Positions 1 to 9,353 of a DNA stretch of 64,000 bases are shown in pieces. Position 1 is the first letter of the stretch. Every line of letters begins with the position of its first letter. The position numbers were made by a program, and so were the translations under genes. The notes beneath the pieces were generated by a model, which did no database searches, had not been told where the DNA came from, and worked only from the letters and a program-made list of their open reading frames with translations. The stretch is taken from contig NZ_MPDJ01000001.1 in the NCBI RefSeq assembly GCF_001881565.1, forward strand, positions 189,966 to 253,965, given 5' to 3'. This DNA is from Eisenbergiella tayi. GTDB taxonomy: Bacteria; Bacillota; Clostridia; Lachnospirales; Lachnospiraceae.

Positions 1-1478
1 GTATTGTCTTCTGAAATCATCACAATATCCGAATAATAGTTCCTCCCGTCTTTTTGAACGCAGACACAATAATAGACCGCGGGATTCCTGTCTTCATAAT
101 TCTCATAAAAGAAAGTAATCCCATTTTTTAATCGGTATTTTCCCTGTTCAGAGCGCTGCCACTGCTTTCCGTCCCGGGAAAATTCCACATAAAAGCTGCC
201 ATCCTCCTCTTTCGGATTCTCCAGAGCAAAACGGATTTCCATGACAGACTGGCTAGGGGAATAAACTGTCAGCATTCCATTAATAATTACCGCTGCATTT
301 TTATTCTGGAAAAGAGCCATACATTCCGGGCGGCGTCCCATATCGTAATCCGGTCCATAATTTCCGTTTATAAGCGTTCTTTTTCGTTCCTTTAAAGAAG
401 CCTGTGTGTTTTCATCCACTTCCCAGAAAACAGGAAGCTTTCCCTTGTATTTTTTCCCTTTATCACACCAGGTGGAATAAAATTCTGCCGGAAGAACCTC
501 CGGGTCAAAATCATTTTCCGTAGGAATAATACGATATGTCGTTTCTTCCCTGTCCTTTTCATAGGAATCCCATACTACGGGTTTATCCGGATATCTGCAT
601 TCCCCTTCGCAGGAATAGGGAACAAATGCATAGCTCTTATCATCCAGATCCGATGCAGTGAAAAAAGCGCCGTCCTCCTGCCATAAAGCATAACCTTGAT
701 CCGCCCTGAGGCTGCCCCCTTCGAATGTGGCGTACCCTCCTTTGTTGATATGGATAAGTCCCCCATCCCCTCCTTTGCCGAAAACAGAGACGCTTCCCAT
801 TACCACCAGCTGTCCCTCCACATAGATCGTATATTCGCCCGTATCAATATAAATTGGCGCAGTTGGGGGAGATATGATATAATAAGTATCAGCATCTGTC
901 CCCGTTATGGTTATATCCGAGGTCAGACGGACATGTCTTGTCTGCGGCCTTATGCTGCTGTTTATTATTCTGCGCAGCTCCTTAAAATCAGCTATTTCAA
1001 TCCAATCCGCAGCTTCTGCCGATATGGAATTATATGACACGGACAATGCATCCTTTAATATCGTATTTCCCGATACCGCAGATATTTCTTCCGATATATT
1101 ATTCTCCGACACCGCGGTTGAATCTCCCGGCACCGTATTCTCCGGCACTGAAGTTGATTCTCCCGGTACGGTATTCTCCGGCACTGCAGTTGTTTCTTCC
1201 GGCACCGTATTCTCCGGCACTGCTACTGAATCTTCCGGTACCGTATTCTCAGGTACCGAAGTTGATTCTTCCGGTATTGTATTCTCCGGCACTGCTGCTG
1301 ATTCTTCCGGTACCATATTCCCCGGCTCCACAGCTGAATCTCCTGACACCTCAGCTGCTCCCTCCGATATGATCTTACCCGGTACGGAAGAAGCTTCTGA
1401 CGGAATCCAGCAGAATATAAAAGCCACTGCTGCCGCATGAAATAAGAAGAACCTTACTGATTTTTTCATTTTGTACAT
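1..1478 (-). CDS. Secreted repeat protein, C-terminus cut by window edge
   Basis: The frame is open from ATG 1478 to the first base of the window, so the 3' end is missing. The chain starts MYKMKKSVRFF followed by a hydrophobic stretch ending near IPSEA, a typical export signal. Residues about 40-125 are tandem 12-residue repeats of the type VPENTVPEESTS, acidic and proline-rich, which look like a cell-wall-spanning linker. The rest (DWIEIADFKELRRII, then glycine- and beta-rich sequence with YIDTGEYTIYV and GGYATFEGGSLRA) resembles surface proteins with beta-helix folds, but I recognise no family. The start has GGAGG seven bases upstream; a second ATG at 1469 is possible. It diverges from the histidine kinase at 1500. 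Function unknown; a cell-surface role is inferred from the signal and linker. Confidence 0.75.
   Translation of the reverse strand, partial: MYKMKKSVRFFLFHAAAVAFIFCWIPSEASSVPGKIISEGAAEVSGDSAVEPGNMVPEESAAVPENTIPEESTSVPENTVPEDSVAVPENTVPEETTAVPENTVPGESTSVPENTVPGDSTAVSENNISEEISAVSGNTILKDALSVSYNSISAEAADWIEIADFKELRRIINSSIRPQTRHVRLTSDITITGTDADTYYIISPPTAPIYIDTGEYTIYVEGQLVVMGSVSVFGKGGDGGLIHINKGGYATFEGGSLRADQGYALWQEDGAFFTASDLDDKSYAFVPYSCEGECRYPDKPVVWDSYEKDREETTYRIIPTENDFDPEVLPAEFYSTWCDKGKKYKGKLPVFWEVDENTQASLKERKRTLINGNYGPDYDMGRRPECMALFQNKNAAVIINGMLTVYSPSQSVMEIRFALENPKEEDGSFYVEFSRDGKQWQRSEQGKYRLKNGITFFYENYEDRNPAVYYCVCVQKDGRNYYSDIVMISEDN
1105..1356. repeat. Seven tandem 36-bp coding repeats
   Basis: The TCCGGCAC-type block recurs exactly every 36 bases (1141, 1177, 1213, 1249, 1285 and, diverged, 1321), with a further diverged copy before 1141. 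Each unit encodes 12 residues of the linker in the secreted protein. Copies differ mostly at third codon positions and in two variable residues. Confidence 0.85.
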
Positions 1479-1499
1479 GCTCCATCCTCCGAGGTATCC
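1479..1499. promoter_or_regulatory. Shared palindromic Shine-Dalgarno between divergent starts
   Basis: Only 21 bases separate the two start codons. CCTCCGAGG at 1486-1494 reads as GAGG before ATG 1500 on the plus strand and as GGAGG before ATG 1478 on the minus strand. Both promoters must therefore lie inside the opposite gene's coding sequence. Confidence 0.6.
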
Positions 1500-3515
1500 A
1501 TGAACTCCAAAAAACAAGCTAAGAACAAAAATAACACCGTAAAAACACAGCTGCTGTGCATTCTTTTATTCCTTCTGGCCCTGGCAGGTTTTCATCTGCT
1601 TACGGTAATTGATAACAAATACAGCAAAGATTATTATGAAATCCGGGACGGCGTCCTTCTCGCTGATGCACAGGCATTGAATCATGATAAGCTCCTTTAT
1701 CTGACTGAAGGGTGGGAAATCTATCCTGACAGGCTGCTCTCTCCCCAGGATTTTCTTTCTTCTTCCGTTTCCGAAAGCGGTCTTACAACGCGTATTGGAG
1801 AATATATGAATTTTGCAGGCTTCCATCAGGGGCATTCTCCATACGGTACCGCCACCTACCGGCTCAGATTCGCCTCTTCCCGGCAGTTGGACGGTCTGGT
1901 GCTGTATCTGCCCGAAATCTTTTCGGCATGCCGGGTTTATATCAATGGTACAGAAGCGGTCAGCCAGGGGAGCTTACATCCGTATTCCCCCATGGTCCGC
2001 GATCTTATCCTTTCGGTTCCTGACGGTACGGCCGCGGATATTATTATCCAGACAGCCAACTACAGCCATTATTACAGCGGAATTATATATCCTCCGGTAT
2101 TGGGCAGCGCTCAGGCCATCCACCTGCAGACCTCTGTCCGTATGGTATTTTACAGTCTTCTATGCTTTTTTTCTCTGTCTATAGCGCTGCTGTCTGCTGC
2201 CGTATGGCTGGGAAGCAGAAAGCAGCCCGGCCGCAGGGTTTATTTCTGGCTCGGTATCCTGGCCCTGACCTTTTCTCTGCACTCCTTTTATCCCTTTTTC
2301 CATACCATAAGCCTTCCGTTTCCCCGCATCCTGTATGCCCTGGAAGACGGCAGCTCCATGCTCATAATACTATGTGCTCTGAAAATTGTATTCGCCCTGT
2401 CGGATTCCGTAAAAAAAGAAATAGCTGCCCCCATAGAGCTGATCGCCCTGTCCATGCTGCTGATCAGCGTATTTCTGCCTTTATTTCTGCTGTCTTTATT
2501 TCCTTATTTTATTCCGTATTACGGCCAGATTATTTCCTGGTATAAACTGGCAATATCATTGCTTCTGCTTCTTTTATCCCTGAAGGGTACCTCCGGAAAA
2601 CATACCGGATGGCTGGCTGCAGGCACAGCCATGTACAGCGCGGGTCTTCTTTCCTCTGTGCTGACCCTCAACCGCTGGGAGCCTGCCTATACCGGCTGGC
2701 CCGATGAATATGGCACCTTTTTTCTGATTCTCTTTTTTTCAGGCTTCATGCTGAAGCTGCATTTCATGATGGCTGCACAAAACCTTCAGCTGACAGAGCA
2801 TCTGCAGGATATGGTCGAAGAACGGACAAAGGAAGTAACCCTGCTGCTCTCAGAACGTCAAAAAATCCTGTCGGAATTCCTACATGATCTGAAATCTCCC
2901 ATTGCCTGTATTTCCGCCTATCTGCAGCTGGTAAAGGAGAATGATATCCATGTGGACGAAAAAACCCAGGAAAAAATAGATATGATAGAAAAGAATTACG
3001 AAGAGCTTTCCGTACAAATTCGTTCCATCCAGGATTTTAACGCAGGGATTTCTCCTGTGTCCCGCCGGGAAAAATTCGACCTTCGGCAGCTGGCGGAGAC
3101 CTACTACCTCAGAAACAGGCAGGATGTGGAGGTCTTCGGCCCCCTGTTTCTTCTTTCTCTCCCGCCTTTCCCCTGCCCGATGCAGGGGAATCCTGAATCC
3201 ATCGCCAGAGCCATCGAAAATATGGTATTCAACTCTATGGATTTCACACCGCCCGAGGGAAAAATCGTGCTGTCCCTTTCCATGGAAAATGGAAATTATC
3301 TGTTATCCGTCAGTGATACCGGATGCGGCATTGACGAGGATACTCTTCCCCATATTTTTGAACGCTCCTTCAGCACAAGAAAGGAGGAGGGAGGCAACGG
3401 TCTGGGGCTTTTCCTTGTAAAAACTATCGCTCAGGAGCATCAGGGAAATGTCTCCGCCGAATCTGTCCCGGGAGAAGGGTGCCGGATTACTCTTACGCTT
3501 CCTGCTTCAGAATAA
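1500..3515 (+). CDS. Membrane sensor histidine kinase
   Basis: 671 aa. One N-terminal membrane segment (about 18-38) is followed by an extracytoplasmic beta-rich domain (about 40-205) and then several membrane helices (about 210-420), the layout of 7TM-DISM sensors. A short coiled coil leads to the HisKA box FLHDLKSP (His about 462), the N-box AIENMVFNSMDF, the DTGCG motif (Asp about 606) and the G2 box GNGLGL. It should autophosphorylate and pass phosphate to a response regulator, but none is encoded beside it. ATG 1500 has GAGG five bases upstream, inside a palindrome that also provides the Shine-Dalgarno of the divergent gene. The ligand is unknown. Confidence 0.88.
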   Translation: MNSKKQAKNKNNTVKTQLLCILLFLLALAGFHLLTVIDNKYSKDYYEIRDGVLLADAQALNHDKLLYLTEGWEIYPDRLLSPQDFLSSSVSESGLTTRIGEYMNFAGFHQGHSPYGTATYRLRFASSRQLDGLVLYLPEIFSACRVYINGTEAVSQGSLHPYSPMVRDLILSVPDGTAADIIIQTANYSHYYSGIIYPPVLGSAQAIHLQTSVRMVFYSLLCFFSLSIALLSAAVWLGSRKQPGRRVYFWLGILALTFSLHSFYPFFHTISLPFPRILYALEDGSSMLIILCALKIVFALSDSVKKEIAAPIELIALSMLLISVFLPLFLLSLFPYFIPYYGQIISWYKLAISLLLLLLSLKGTSGKHTGWLAAGTAMYSAGLLSSVLTLNRWEPAYTGWPDEYGTFFLILFFSGFMLKLHFMMAAQNLQLTEHLQDMVEERTKEVTLLLSERQKILSEFLHDLKSPIACISAYLQLVKENDIHVDEKTQEKIDMIEKNYEELSVQIRSIQDFNAGISPVSRREKFDLRQLAETYYLRNRQDVEVFGPLFLLSLPPFPCPMQGNPESIARAIENMVFNSMDFTPPEGKIVLSLSMENGNYLLSVSDTGCGIDEDTLPHIFERSFSTRKEEGGNGLGLFLVKTIAQEHQGNVSAESVPGEGCRITLTLPASE

Positions 3516-3563
3516 CCGTTTTCCTTATTCTACTAAATTATTCCTGTCATGTCACCAGCAAAT

Positions 3564-5234
3564 CTACATATGCAGCTTAAAGCGGCTGATTTTGCTTTTT
3601 AAAAGCTGAGATTCTCCGTAGAGTTCTTCAGACGCGGCGGCCGACTCCTCTGCCGTGGCTGAGTTAGTCTGCACGATATCGGATATCTGTCCGATTCCTA
3701 TGGAGACCATTTCCGTCGCTTCCGCCTGCTTTTGAGTAGCCTCCGCAATCTGATTTATTTTAGATACCATATCATCGGTGCCGCCAACTATATTCATGAG
3801 TGAGGCGGCCGTTTCTTCCGCTAATTTCGTTCCATGGGCAACCGCGTCGAGGGTCTGCTCAATCAGCGCCTCCGTGCTTTTGGAGGCAGCAGAGGACTTG
3901 CCGGCCAGATTACGCACTTCCTGGGCCACTACGGAAAATCCCTTGCTCTCTGCACCCACCCGGGCCGCCTCCACCGCGGCATTGAGCGCCAAAATATTAG
4001 TCTGGGATGCGATATCATTAATCGTCTTGATGATCTTTCGGATTTGCGTGGAACAGGAATTGATTTCCCCCATCGCTGCCTTCATCTCCTGCATCTGCTG
4101 ATTACAGGCGAGAATATTGGTACCCATTTCACCTGCCGCCGTTTTCACCGCCTGCGAGGTTTCCGCATTCTCATTCACCTGCCGGGATATTTCCGACATT
4201 GTCGAAGCCAGTTCTTCCACTGAGCCGGCCTGGGCAATGACTCCCTGGGAAAGTACCTGTGCCCCGCCGGCGACCTGATCGGAACCGCTGGCGACCTGGT
4301 CAGAAAACGTATTTATTTCCGCCATTGTTTCATTCAGGGAATCGATCACAATAAAAAGAGCCTCCTGAACAGGCAGAAAATCTCCCTGGAACCCATCACA
4401 GCCCGGTATATCCAGGTTCCCGTCGGCCAGCTGCTGCATGGCCCGGGAAATCTCATCCATGTAATAGGAAATCTTTTCCGACATCTGCCGCATACTGTTC
4501 GAGAGGCTTCCCAATTCATCCTTTGAGCGGTATGTAACATCGACTTTCAAATGCCCCTGCTCCATCTGCCTGGCCGCAGTCTCCAGCTCCTTAATCGGCC
4601 TGGTAATGCTGCGGGTAATATAAATGCCGAAAAGGATGCTTATAAGTACGCTGGCTGTCCCCAACACGGACAGCATCACAATGAATTCCATCTGTTCAGA
4701 GCGCAGGCTGACAATCAGCTCATCCGCCTTCCTGTCTGCAGTATCGATGAGTTCATCCAGCTCTGCCTGTGCCTTATGGATGGTTTTCACATTGTTCGCC
4801 TCCATATAAGCAGCGGCTTCCTCCTTCTGATTCTGCAGTGCAAGCTCCAGGACGTGTTCGCGCTGCGGCGCAAGTTCATCCAGCGCCGCCCGAAGACGTT
4901 CAACAATTGCCTGGTCTCCCAGAAAATCCTTCTGTATGATGGGAATCTGCTCCTGAATTTTTCCAGCGTATACCTTAGAATCCTCCAGCGCCCGCTCAGC
5001 AATCACCGGGTCAGTGTTGGAAATGGCGCGAAATACGGATTTCTGCATCGCCTCAAAACTGGAATTCACCGTATTCGCGGCATTCAGGACCTTAAAAGGG
5101 CCATTATAAAAGGCCTCCACTCTTGCCCTTATGCTTATCAGGTTTCCTATGCTCACAGCAATAATGACGACCAATAAAATCAGCACAAAAGCGTATGAGA
5201 TAATCAGTTTTTTACTGACCTTCAAATTTTTCAT
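3564..5234 (-). CDS. Methyl-accepting chemotaxis protein
   Basis: 556 aa. TM1 (about 9-31) and TM2 (about 190-212) flank a helical four-helix-bundle-type periplasmic-side sensor of about 155 residues. HAMP follows (about 213-265), then the long coiled-coil signalling domain with the hairpin tip [15 protein letters not shown] and [14 protein letters not shown]. It signals to CheA/CheW. The start ATG overlaps the stop of the GGDEF-EAL gene (ATGA), so the two are translationally coupled. It is the last gene of the five-gene signalling operon, which links chemotaxis input to c-di-GMP turnover. No CheR-tethering C-terminal pentapeptide is apparent. The ligand cannot be told. Confidence 0.93.
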   Translation of the reverse strand: MKNLKVSKKLIISYAFVLILLVVIIAVSIGNLISIRARVEAFYNGPFKVLNAANTVNSSFEAMQKSVFRAISNTDPVIAERALEDSKVYAGKIQEQIPIIQKDFLGDQAIVERLRAALDELAPQREHVLELALQNQKEEAAAYMEANNVKTIHKAQAELDELIDTADRKADELIVSLRSEQMEFIVMLSVLGTASVLISILFGIYITRSITRPIKELETAARQMEQGHLKVDVTYRSKDELGSLSNSMRQMSEKISYYMDEISRAMQQLADGNLDIPGCDGFQGDFLPVQEALFIVIDSLNETMAEINTFSDQVASGSDQVAGGAQVLSQGVIAQAGSVEELASTMSEISRQVNENAETSQAVKTAAGEMGTNILACNQQMQEMKAAMGEINSCSTQIRKIIKTINDIASQTNILALNAAVEAARVGAESKGFSVVAQEVRNLAGKSSAASKSTEALIEQTLDAVAHGTKLAEETAASLMNIVGGTDDMVSKINQIAEATQKQAEATEMVSIGIGQISDIVQTNSATAEESAAASEELYGESQLLKSKISRFKLHM

Positions 5235-7096
5235 ATCTGTCTTTTTTCCTTCCTGTTAGCGGCGAGAACCTTTTCAAACTCCCTGATCGGCATCGGCCTG
5301 TAGAAAACAAATCCCTGAATCAGATCGCAGTCCACGGATTTCAGGAACTCCACCTGCTCCTCCCGCTCCACGCCCTCGGCAACCGTGCTGATATGCAGCT
5401 GTTTCACCATGTTGATAATATATTTCAAAATAGTCTGCTCCCGGTTCACATCCACACTCACCCGGAAAAACACACCATCAAGCTTAAGCACATCAATCGG
5501 AAGGTACTTCAAAAGCCCCAGAGAAGAATATCCCGTGCCGAAATCGTCAAGAGAGCATAAGAACCCATTTTCATGCAGTTCTCTGACTATCTGCAGTAAA
5601 TATTCCTCATGCTCAAACGCCACGGATTCCGTAAGCTCGATTTCCAGCATTTGGTCCGGTATTTCATATTTTTTCTTAATTCCCGCGTACACGGGGATAA
5701 AATCCGGGCTATAGAACTGGATTTTTGACACATTGACGGAAACCGGCACCACAGTCTCTCCCTTTTCCATGCGCTCACGGAACCAGATACATACCTTCTC
5801 AAAGACGTATCTGTCCACCTTCCCGATAAAATGGTTCTTTTCCAGCACCGGGATAAAGAACCCCGGTGAAAGCAGCCCTTCCCCGGGAACCTCCCATCTC
5901 ACCAGCGCCTCCGCAGCTTTTACAGTGCCGTCCTTTACCCCTATTTTGGGCTGCATATAGACCACGAACTCTTCATTATCCAGCCCCTCCTGCATCCTGT
6001 CCTTCACCGACATCTCGGCGATCAGCTTCCGTCTGATCTCTTCCCCATAAAACGCATAACGTTTCCCCGGTTTATTCTTTACCTCCTTCTGGGCAAAATT
6101 GGCCCGGTTAACCATCCTTACCGCCTCAGGCTCCTCCACCATATCCTCCGCACAGCAGATACCCCCCGCAATTGTCATCATATGGCGGTTTGATTTGACA
6201 AGACTGGAATTTAAGAATTCTTCGTCCACCTGCTCCTGAGTCTTCAGCAGCTCATCACGGCTCTCATAACGGCGCAGTATCACGAACCTGTCCGCCATAT
6301 CGCGGCCCAGCAGCTCTTTTTCTCTCAGGCGGCTCATGGCAAAATGGGCATAGCCCTTCAGCAGCTCATCCCCATAGGAGTACCCGAATACATCGTTGAC
6401 ATATTTGAAATTCTCGAAATCAACATATAAAACGGCAAATTTTTCATCGGGATTCTGAGCCATGATACGGTTCACCTCTTCATAGAACCTCTCCATATGG
6501 TATGCTCCCGTCAGTTCGTCCCGGTATGCCAGCCCCTCCAGCCTTTCATTGGTAACCTTCAGCTGGAAGAATTTACGGATATAAAAATAAACGGCGGCTG
6601 CAAACGCAGCGGCGCTGACCAGCGCGGTAACAGAAACCATCCCCGCCGTCTTTTCCGCCATTTCCATAGAATACTGTTCAATGGAAAAAACCGTATCATT
6701 GGCAATTTCAAATAATTTCTCACTGGAAGCCAGCAGGCTGCTGCTGTCATCTCCCTGTCTCACGCCATCGATCTCTTCCCTTACTGTTTCCCACTGTTCC
6801 TTCAGTAAATCCAGATTATTCCGGTATATCTCACTGTCAGCCAAAACCAGGCCGTACCGGCCCTGTCCGGTCAGCAGTTCATTCAGGATCTCTTCCACAT
6901 AACCAACCAGCTCATCATCCGGATGACCGTTCATTTCCAGCTTCACCACCCGCTGGGAGGCTCCCCTTACAATCCCCACATAATTAATCAGTTTCGAGTA
7001 ATCACGAATATCTGAAATCCGCCGGATAGAGATTACGCTTATGGCCACAATCAGCCCCAGCAGCAGCGGAGTCAGTATTCTCATTTGTTTTTTCAT
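5231..7096 (-). CDS. Membrane GGDEF-EAL protein, likely c-di-GMP phosphodiesterase
   Basis: 621 aa. Two membrane helices (about 7-24 and 150-172) enclose a helical extracytoplasmic sensor. The GGDEF domain (about 190-345) is degenerate: the active-site loop reads RDMADRF where RxGGDEF is expected, so it is unlikely to make c-di-GMP. The EAL domain (about 365-610) keeps [32 protein letters not shown] and QGF, which fits an active phosphodiesterase. The start has AGGGGGA nine bases upstream. It overlaps the MCP gene by four bases and follows the PAS-GAF-GGDEF-EAL gene by about 39 bases. Confidence 0.9.
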   Translation of the reverse strand: MKKQMRILTPLLLGLIVAISVISIRRISDIRDYSKLINYVGIVRGASQRVVKLEMNGHPDDELVGYVEEILNELLTGQGRYGLVLADSEIYRNNLDLLKEQWETVREEIDGVRQGDDSSSLLASSEKLFEIANDTVFSIEQYSMEMAEKTAGMVSVTALVSAAAFAAAVYFYIRKFFQLKVTNERLEGLAYRDELTGAYHMERFYEEVNRIMAQNPDEKFAVLYVDFENFKYVNDVFGYSYGDELLKGYAHFAMSRLREKELLGRDMADRFVILRRYESRDELLKTQEQVDEEFLNSSLVKSNRHMMTIAGGICCAEDMVEEPEAVRMVNRANFAQKEVKNKPGKRYAFYGEEIRRKLIAEMSVKDRMQEGLDNEEFVVYMQPKIGVKDGTVKAAEALVRWEVPGEGLLSPGFFIPVLEKNHFIGKVDRYVFEKVCIWFRERMEKGETVVPVSVNVSKIQFYSPDFIPVYAGIKKKYEIPDQMLEIELTESVAFEHEEYLLQIVRELHENGFLCSLDDFGTGYSSLGLLKYLPIDVLKLDGVFFRVSVDVNREQTILKYIINMVKQLHISTVAEGVEREEQVEFLKSVDCDLIQGFVFYRPMPIREFEKVLAANRKEKRQI

Positions 7097-7135
7097 TGGT
7101 GTTCCCCCTGATAAGATTTTATTCTCCGGCCTGAG

Positions 7136-9298
7136 TCATTCCCTCTTCTCCTGTACGCACGGATCGGGCCGGATTAAAACAGCCTCCCCAAGCATATCCT
7201 CCTTCTTTATCAGTTCAAAAAATTCTTCCGCACCCATAGGCCTGGCAAAGTAATAACCCTGTCCATAGTCGCAATGGTATTTATACAGTAAATTCAGCTG
7301 CTCCTTCGTCTCAATCCCCTCCGCCAGCGAACGTGTCATTGGAAGCTCACGGCAGATCTGCATGGTGTTTTTCATGATAATACGGCTCTTTACATCACTG
7401 CTCAGTTTATCCACCAGTGATTTGTCAAATTTAATCTCGCTGAATTCCAGCGTGGCAAGAATAGACAGATTGGAATATTTCGAACCAAAATCGTCCAGTG
7501 ACACAGAAAAGCCTTCCGCAGCAAACTGGCCCATCAGGTCAATCAGCTGCTGCGGCTCCAATTTACTGATACTTTCTGTCACCTCTATCGTAATCTTATC
7601 CGCAGGGACTTCATATTCCCGGCAGATCTCCTTGATCTGCATCACAATATCCGGAGCCATCAGCGTAACACGGGAAAAATTGGAAGAGATATGGGTTTCC
7701 ATCCCCTGCCTTTTCCATTTCTGCCAATCGGCGCAGACTGTCTGGAACACGAATAAATCCAAATGGCAGATTACACGCTCCCTTTCATAGTGGGGGATAA
7801 AACGATCCGGCAGGATCAGGCTTCCCCGTTTATTCCTTTTTCGTACCAAAGCCTCCGCACCGATAATCCGTCCGGACTTAAGGGAGATCTGCGGCTGATA
7901 ATAGACCTCGAAGCGGTGGTCGGCAATATCCTCCAGAAGCTCTGTTGCAATACCGGTGCGTGCCCTTCTGTCCCCCTGCAGAATTGCGTGATAATACTGC
8001 TGTTTTTCTGCATACATTAAATCATCGGCCTTGAGGATCTCCTCTTCCACAGATACATTGCCTTCCTTCCATGTATGGCCGATGGAAACGTCATACTCTT
8101 TGTTTTTCTGAAAATCCCTGATCAGCTTCTCTGTCAGCACATGGAAGTCCTGCTCCTCTATATCCACACAAAGCACCGTAAACTCATCTCCGCCCACCCG
8201 GTATGCATCGCATCCAACACGCAGCTTCAGGATATCCGCCACCCTTTTAATCACTCTGTCCCCATATTCATGGCCGTTGCTGTCGTTGATTTTCTTCATT
8301 CCGTTGATATCAATGTAGATAACACCCAATGATCGCAGGGTTTGGTTAGAAAGCCTGTCCAGCATTTTTATGTAGCAGTTCCGGTTCTGCAGGCCGGTGA
8401 GCAAATCCGTATAGCTGAATAACTCCAAATCCTGGATTAGCCTGCGCCGTTCCATCTCCTCCAGCACGAAGCTGCATACGCTGCGGAGCAAGGATAAGTC
8501 CTCTGTACTTTCCACAGGATTGTCGACACCAAGGAAACCAATAATCCGGCCGTTTTTCTTAAGTGGGGCGGCGGCAAGGCTTTTAATTCCCTGCGCTTTT
8601 AAAATACGGTAATCAGGTGAATCAATGACCAGATCCTTGTCCAGTGAAGAAATAAAAAATTCTCCGTCCAGTTCGAATTTATGGTTCCAATCCCTTATGT
8701 ATTCTATTGGAATTTCCTGCAGTACCCCTATTTGATGCGGGACATCGGAACTACACCACTCAAAGGTGTTTTTTATGTGTTTTGTATTATATTCAAAGAT
8801 ATATGCCCGGTCAGCCGCATAAAAATGGCCGATAATCTCCAGGAAACGGTTCACTGCCGCATTAACGTCCGCTTCACCGGAAAGTGTCTGAATGCACTCC
8901 ACCAGGGTTTCCTCCATGGTAAGACGGTTGGAAACGCGGTCGAATTTTTCTTTCTGGGCTGTGACATCGCGCGCAATTTCGAGCCGGCAGTTCTTCCCCT
9001 CGAACATAACCAGGATATCTGTAATATCAAACCACATCTGAAGCTTCCTATTATAGTGCTCCCATTGATATGGCCTGCCAGGTTTCAATTTGCTGTTTGT
9101 ACAGAAGGGGCAGACATCGTCCAGGCCCTGAATCAACTCGTAACATTTTTTCCCATAGGTGTCCCGCACATCCTCAAACCCGTACAGGGTGGCTGCTGCC
9201 TGAGTCATATACAGTATTTCATTGGTGGCCGTATCCGTAGCATACGCCACCAGTTTCTGCTGGTTAATCATAAATCGTTCAAAAAAAGCTTCTCTCAC
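7136..9298 (-). CDS. PAS-GAF-GGDEF-EAL c-di-GMP turnover protein
   Basis: 720 aa from GTG 9298, chosen because GGGAGG sits six bases upstream; an ATG 54 bases earlier (9352) has no good site. An N-terminal PAS-like domain carries a CPFC cysteine pair, followed by a GAF domain (about 130-280), GGDEF with an intact VGGDEF loop, and EAL. The EAL domain has GAEALVRK, EVTES, KFDKS, AEGIE and QGYYF, but the usual DDFGTGYSS loop reads DDFGSKYSN. Diguanylate cyclase activity is therefore expected; phosphodiesterase activity is likely but less certain because of the altered loop 6. It is soluble. It lies between the hybrid kinase and the membrane GGDEF-EAL gene in one operon. Confidence 0.88.
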   Translation of the reverse strand: MREAFFERFMINQQKLVAYATDTATNEILYMTQAAATLYGFEDVRDTYGKKCYELIQGLDDVCPFCTNSKLKPGRPYQWEHYNRKLQMWFDITDILVMFEGKNCRLEIARDVTAQKEKFDRVSNRLTMEETLVECIQTLSGEADVNAAVNRFLEIIGHFYAADRAYIFEYNTKHIKNTFEWCSSDVPHQIGVLQEIPIEYIRDWNHKFELDGEFFISSLDKDLVIDSPDYRILKAQGIKSLAAAPLKKNGRIIGFLGVDNPVESTEDLSLLRSVCSFVLEEMERRRLIQDLELFSYTDLLTGLQNRNCYIKMLDRLSNQTLRSLGVIYIDINGMKKINDSNGHEYGDRVIKRVADILKLRVGCDAYRVGGDEFTVLCVDIEEQDFHVLTEKLIRDFQKNKEYDVSIGHTWKEGNVSVEEEILKADDLMYAEKQQYYHAILQGDRRARTGIATELLEDIADHRFEVYYQPQISLKSGRIIGAEALVRKRNKRGSLILPDRFIPHYERERVICHLDLFVFQTVCADWQKWKRQGMETHISSNFSRVTLMAPDIVMQIKEICREYEVPADKITIEVTESISKLEPQQLIDLMGQFAAEGFSVSLDDFGSKYSNLSILATLEFSEIKFDKSLVDKLSSDVKSRIIMKNTMQICRELPMTRSLAEGIETKEQLNLLYKYHCDYGQGYYFARPMGAEEFFELIKKEDMLGEAVLIRPDPCVQEKRE

Positions 9299-9353
9299 AG
9301 TATACCTCCCAAATATCATCCCTCTGCCTCTGTCCGCTGTATGGATTCCCATA

